From contig NZ_CP111040.1 of NCBI RefSeq assembly GCF_026248685.1, positions 62,001 through 126,000 on the forward strand: a DNA stretch of 64,000 nucleotides, in the 5' to 3' direction. The notes under the pieces are model-generated. The model was not told where the DNA came from. It saw only the letters and a list, made by a program, of their open reading frames with translations, and did not search any database. Both the position numbers and the translations under genes were made by a program. This document shows, piece by piece, positions 62,562 to 64,000 of the stretch. The stretch comes from Haladaptatus caseinilyticus. Lineage in GTDB: Archaea; Halobacteriota; Halobacteria; Halobacteriales; Haladaptataceae. Each line of letters starts with the position of its first letter. Position 1 is the first letter of the stretch.

Positions 62562-63701
62562 ATGACCGAGCGATACGACACCATCGTCATCGGTGGCGGT
62601 CAGGCTGGACTGGCGACCGGGTACTACCTGCAACAGTACGATCAGGACTTCGTCATCCTCGATGCGAGCGACCGCGTCGGCGACGCATGGCGAACCCGCT
62701 GGGACTCCCTTCAAGTATTCACGCCAGCCCGCTACTCGACCCTGCCGGGGATGGACTATCCGGGCTCACCGTACGCCTTCCCCACAAAGGACGAGGTCGC
62801 CGACTATCTAGAAACCTACGCCCTGCATTTCGACCTGCCCGTCGGACTCGGCGTCCGAGTGGACGGGCTGGAACGGAGCGGCGATGGTTTCCTTGTGAGC
62901 GCCGGCAACCGGCGGTTCGAGGCGGACAACGTCATTGTGGCGATGGCGAGCTACCAGGTCCCAAAGATTCCTGAGTTCGCGTCGGAGCTCTCTGACGACA
63001 TCGTTCAGTTGCACACAAGTGACTACCGCAATCCCGATCAGCTCCAGGACGGGGACGTGCTCGTCGTTGGGGCGGGTAACTCCGGTTCCGAGATCGCCCT
63101 CGACGTCGCCGACGAACACGAGACGTGGTTGTCTGGCCGGGACGTTGGCCACGTGCCGTTCCATATCGACTCGTGGTTCGGCCGTCACTTGGGTGTCCCT
63201 TTCGTGATGCGCGTGCTCTTTCACAGAATCCTCACGACGGGGACGCCCATCGGGCGTCGGAAGCGCCCGCAGATACTGTCACAGGGCATCCAGATGGTTC
63301 GAGTCAAACCAAGTGACTTGGCCGCGGCTGGCATCGAGCGAGTGCCTCGCACGACCGGCGTCCGAAACGGTCGCCCAGTCGTTGGGGACGACGACGTCCT
63401 CGATGTCGAGAACGTCATCTGGTGCACTGGCTTCCAGCCTGACTTCTCGTGGATCGACCTCCCGATCTTCGACGGGAAAGAAGAGCCCAAGGAGCCCGTC
63501 CACCTGCGCGGCGTCGTCCCGGACGAACCTGGCCTGTATTTTGTCGGCCTGTTTTTCCTATACGCGATGACGTCGGGGCTGTTCACCGGCCTCGGAAGGG
63601 ATGCGGAGTACGTCGTCGACCACCTGACGTCAAGGACGCGACAGCAGCACCCCCATCCGAGTTACACCGGATCGGTGGACGAAGCCCCAGATCAGTCGTA
63701 A
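62562..63701 (+). CDS. flavin-containing monooxygenase-like NAD(P)/FAD oxidoreductase
   Basis: 379 residues. It has an FAD Rossmann motif TIVIGGGQAGLATGYYLQQY (about 6), RVGDAWRTRWDSLQVFTPAR (about 42), and an NADPH motif VLVVGAGNSGSEIALDVADE (about 165). VIWCTGFQPDFSWIDLPIF (about 285) matches the conserved FMO/YUCCA-type ATG-like region. It probably oxygenates a small substrate or oxidises NADPH. The FilR1-type regulator lies upstream on the same strand. Ends before the window edge. Confidence 0.85.
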   Translation: MTERYDTIVIGGGQAGLATGYYLQQYDQDFVILDASDRVGDAWRTRWDSLQVFTPARYSTLPGMDYPGSPYAFPTKDEVADYLETYALHFDLPVGLGVRVDGLERSGDGFLVSAGNRRFEADNVIVAMASYQVPKIPEFASELSDDIVQLHTSDYRNPDQLQDGDVLVVGAGNSGSEIALDVADEHETWLSGRDVGHVPFHIDSWFGRHLGVPFVMRVLFHRILTTGTPIGRRKRPQILSQGIQMVRVKPSDLAAAGIERVPRTTGVRNGRPVVGDDDVLDVENVIWCTGFQPDFSWIDLPIFDGKEEPKEPVHLRGVVPDEPGLYFVGLFFLYAMTSGLFTGLGRDAEYVVDHLTSRTRQQHPHPSYTGSVDEAPDQS

Positions 63702-64000
63702 TCGAGTTCGGCGTCGGCCCTATGTCTAAGAGAGGCCAGTCTCGAACACGTCGCCATCTCACACGGTCTTATTCATTCTACTTGGAGACAGATCACCCGT
63801 AGTGACCGATACGTTCTGTCTGCAGTACGTAGTTCCTATCAAGTACTGGGGGTCTCAAACAAAGCTACCATCCATCTCTGATGACAGTCTAACCAGGATA
63901 AGTGCTGTCACGTTTTGTTGGCCCAAAATAGACTTTCTCTGTATAATATGCATTTGACATATGATGATGAACGCCGGCGATTGTACTACTTACGATACTG
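63702..64000. other. AT-rich window end, no gene seen
   Basis: No frame of protein-like composition was seen in the last 300 bases. A gene may begin beyond the edge. Confidence 0.5.

Noticed and set aside
1-64000. CRISPR array, rRNA genes, intact insertion sequence
   Set aside because: No regularly spaced repeats, no rRNA-like sequence and no complete transposase with terminal repeats were seen on either strand.

Overview
The window reads as haloarchaeal DNA. The proteins are very rich in Asp and Glu, several genes look leaderless with a TATA box about 25 bases upstream of the ATG, and recognisable haloarchaeal families are present (HTH_10/Bat-type and FilR1-type regulators, DUF7342-like and DUF7437-like wHTH proteins, many tiny zinc ribbons). 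The mixture of catabolic operons, antirestriction and toxin-antitoxin genes, gene fossils and shifts in base composition suggests a megaplasmid or a chromosomal island. No rRNA, CRISPR array, intact transposase or recognisable replication origin was found. The genus cannot be told from the sequence.

Layout. (1) 1-4.4 kb: a sugar operon on the plus strand, with a GH15-like protein cut by the window edge, a TIM-barrel sugar isomerase, a D-2-hydroxyacid dehydrogenase and an AGE-family epimerase. (2) 4.9-10.9 kb: a CoA-disulfide-reductase-like flavoprotein, an ArdC-like antirestriction protein, small zinc-ribbon and coiled-coil proteins, an MFS transporter and fossil genes. (3) 11-18.6 kb: two sets of 2-oxoacid dehydrogenase E1 genes, an E2 with three subunit-binding domains, and an AcoX-like kinase-fold protein, as in acetoin dehydrogenase loci. 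(4) 18.8-25.9 kb: an aromatic-acid cluster whose content matches the CoA-dependent conversion of 4-hydroxybenzoate to gentisate by NIH shift (ligase, flavin hydroxylase, thioesterase), followed by gentisate dioxygenase and an FAH-family hydrolase. Two small proteins of unknown role sit in the same minus-strand gene run. (5) 26-34.5 kb: a YjiH/Gate-type membrane protein, a UspA protein, a giant D-lactate/glycolate dehydrogenase with Fe-S domains, a lone ADP-forming acyl-CoA synthetase alpha chain, and an IclR regulator preceded by three copies of a 17-bp palindrome.

(6) 34.6-43.8 kb: an accessory island on mostly the minus strand. It holds VapBC-, MntA/HepT- and TumE-like toxin-antitoxin genes, a SWIM zinc-finger protein, a free-standing TFB-type zinc ribbon and many decayed copies. 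A hairpin-forming element recurs 25-30 bases upstream of three of these genes and of the ArdC-like gene at 7-8 kb. (7) 43.8-51.0 kb: an IclR regulator with two matching operators, divergent from a permease - HyuA - zinc peptidase - FAD oxidoreductase operon. (8) 51.5 kb: tRNA-Thr(TGT). (9) 51.7-64 kb: an OB-fold ssDNA-binding protein, a Bat-type regulator divergent from a cytochrome P450, ferritin, a wHTH/PIN pair, redox enzymes and a FilR1-type regulator. Part of this stretch is GC-richer and carries three copies of a dispersed repeat of about 60-110 bp.

The most interesting candidates for undescribed biology are the archaeal CoA-dependent gentisate route with its extra small proteins, and the shared upstream hairpin element of the ArdC/SWIM/TFB-ribbon genes, which could be a coordinated entry or stress promoter.
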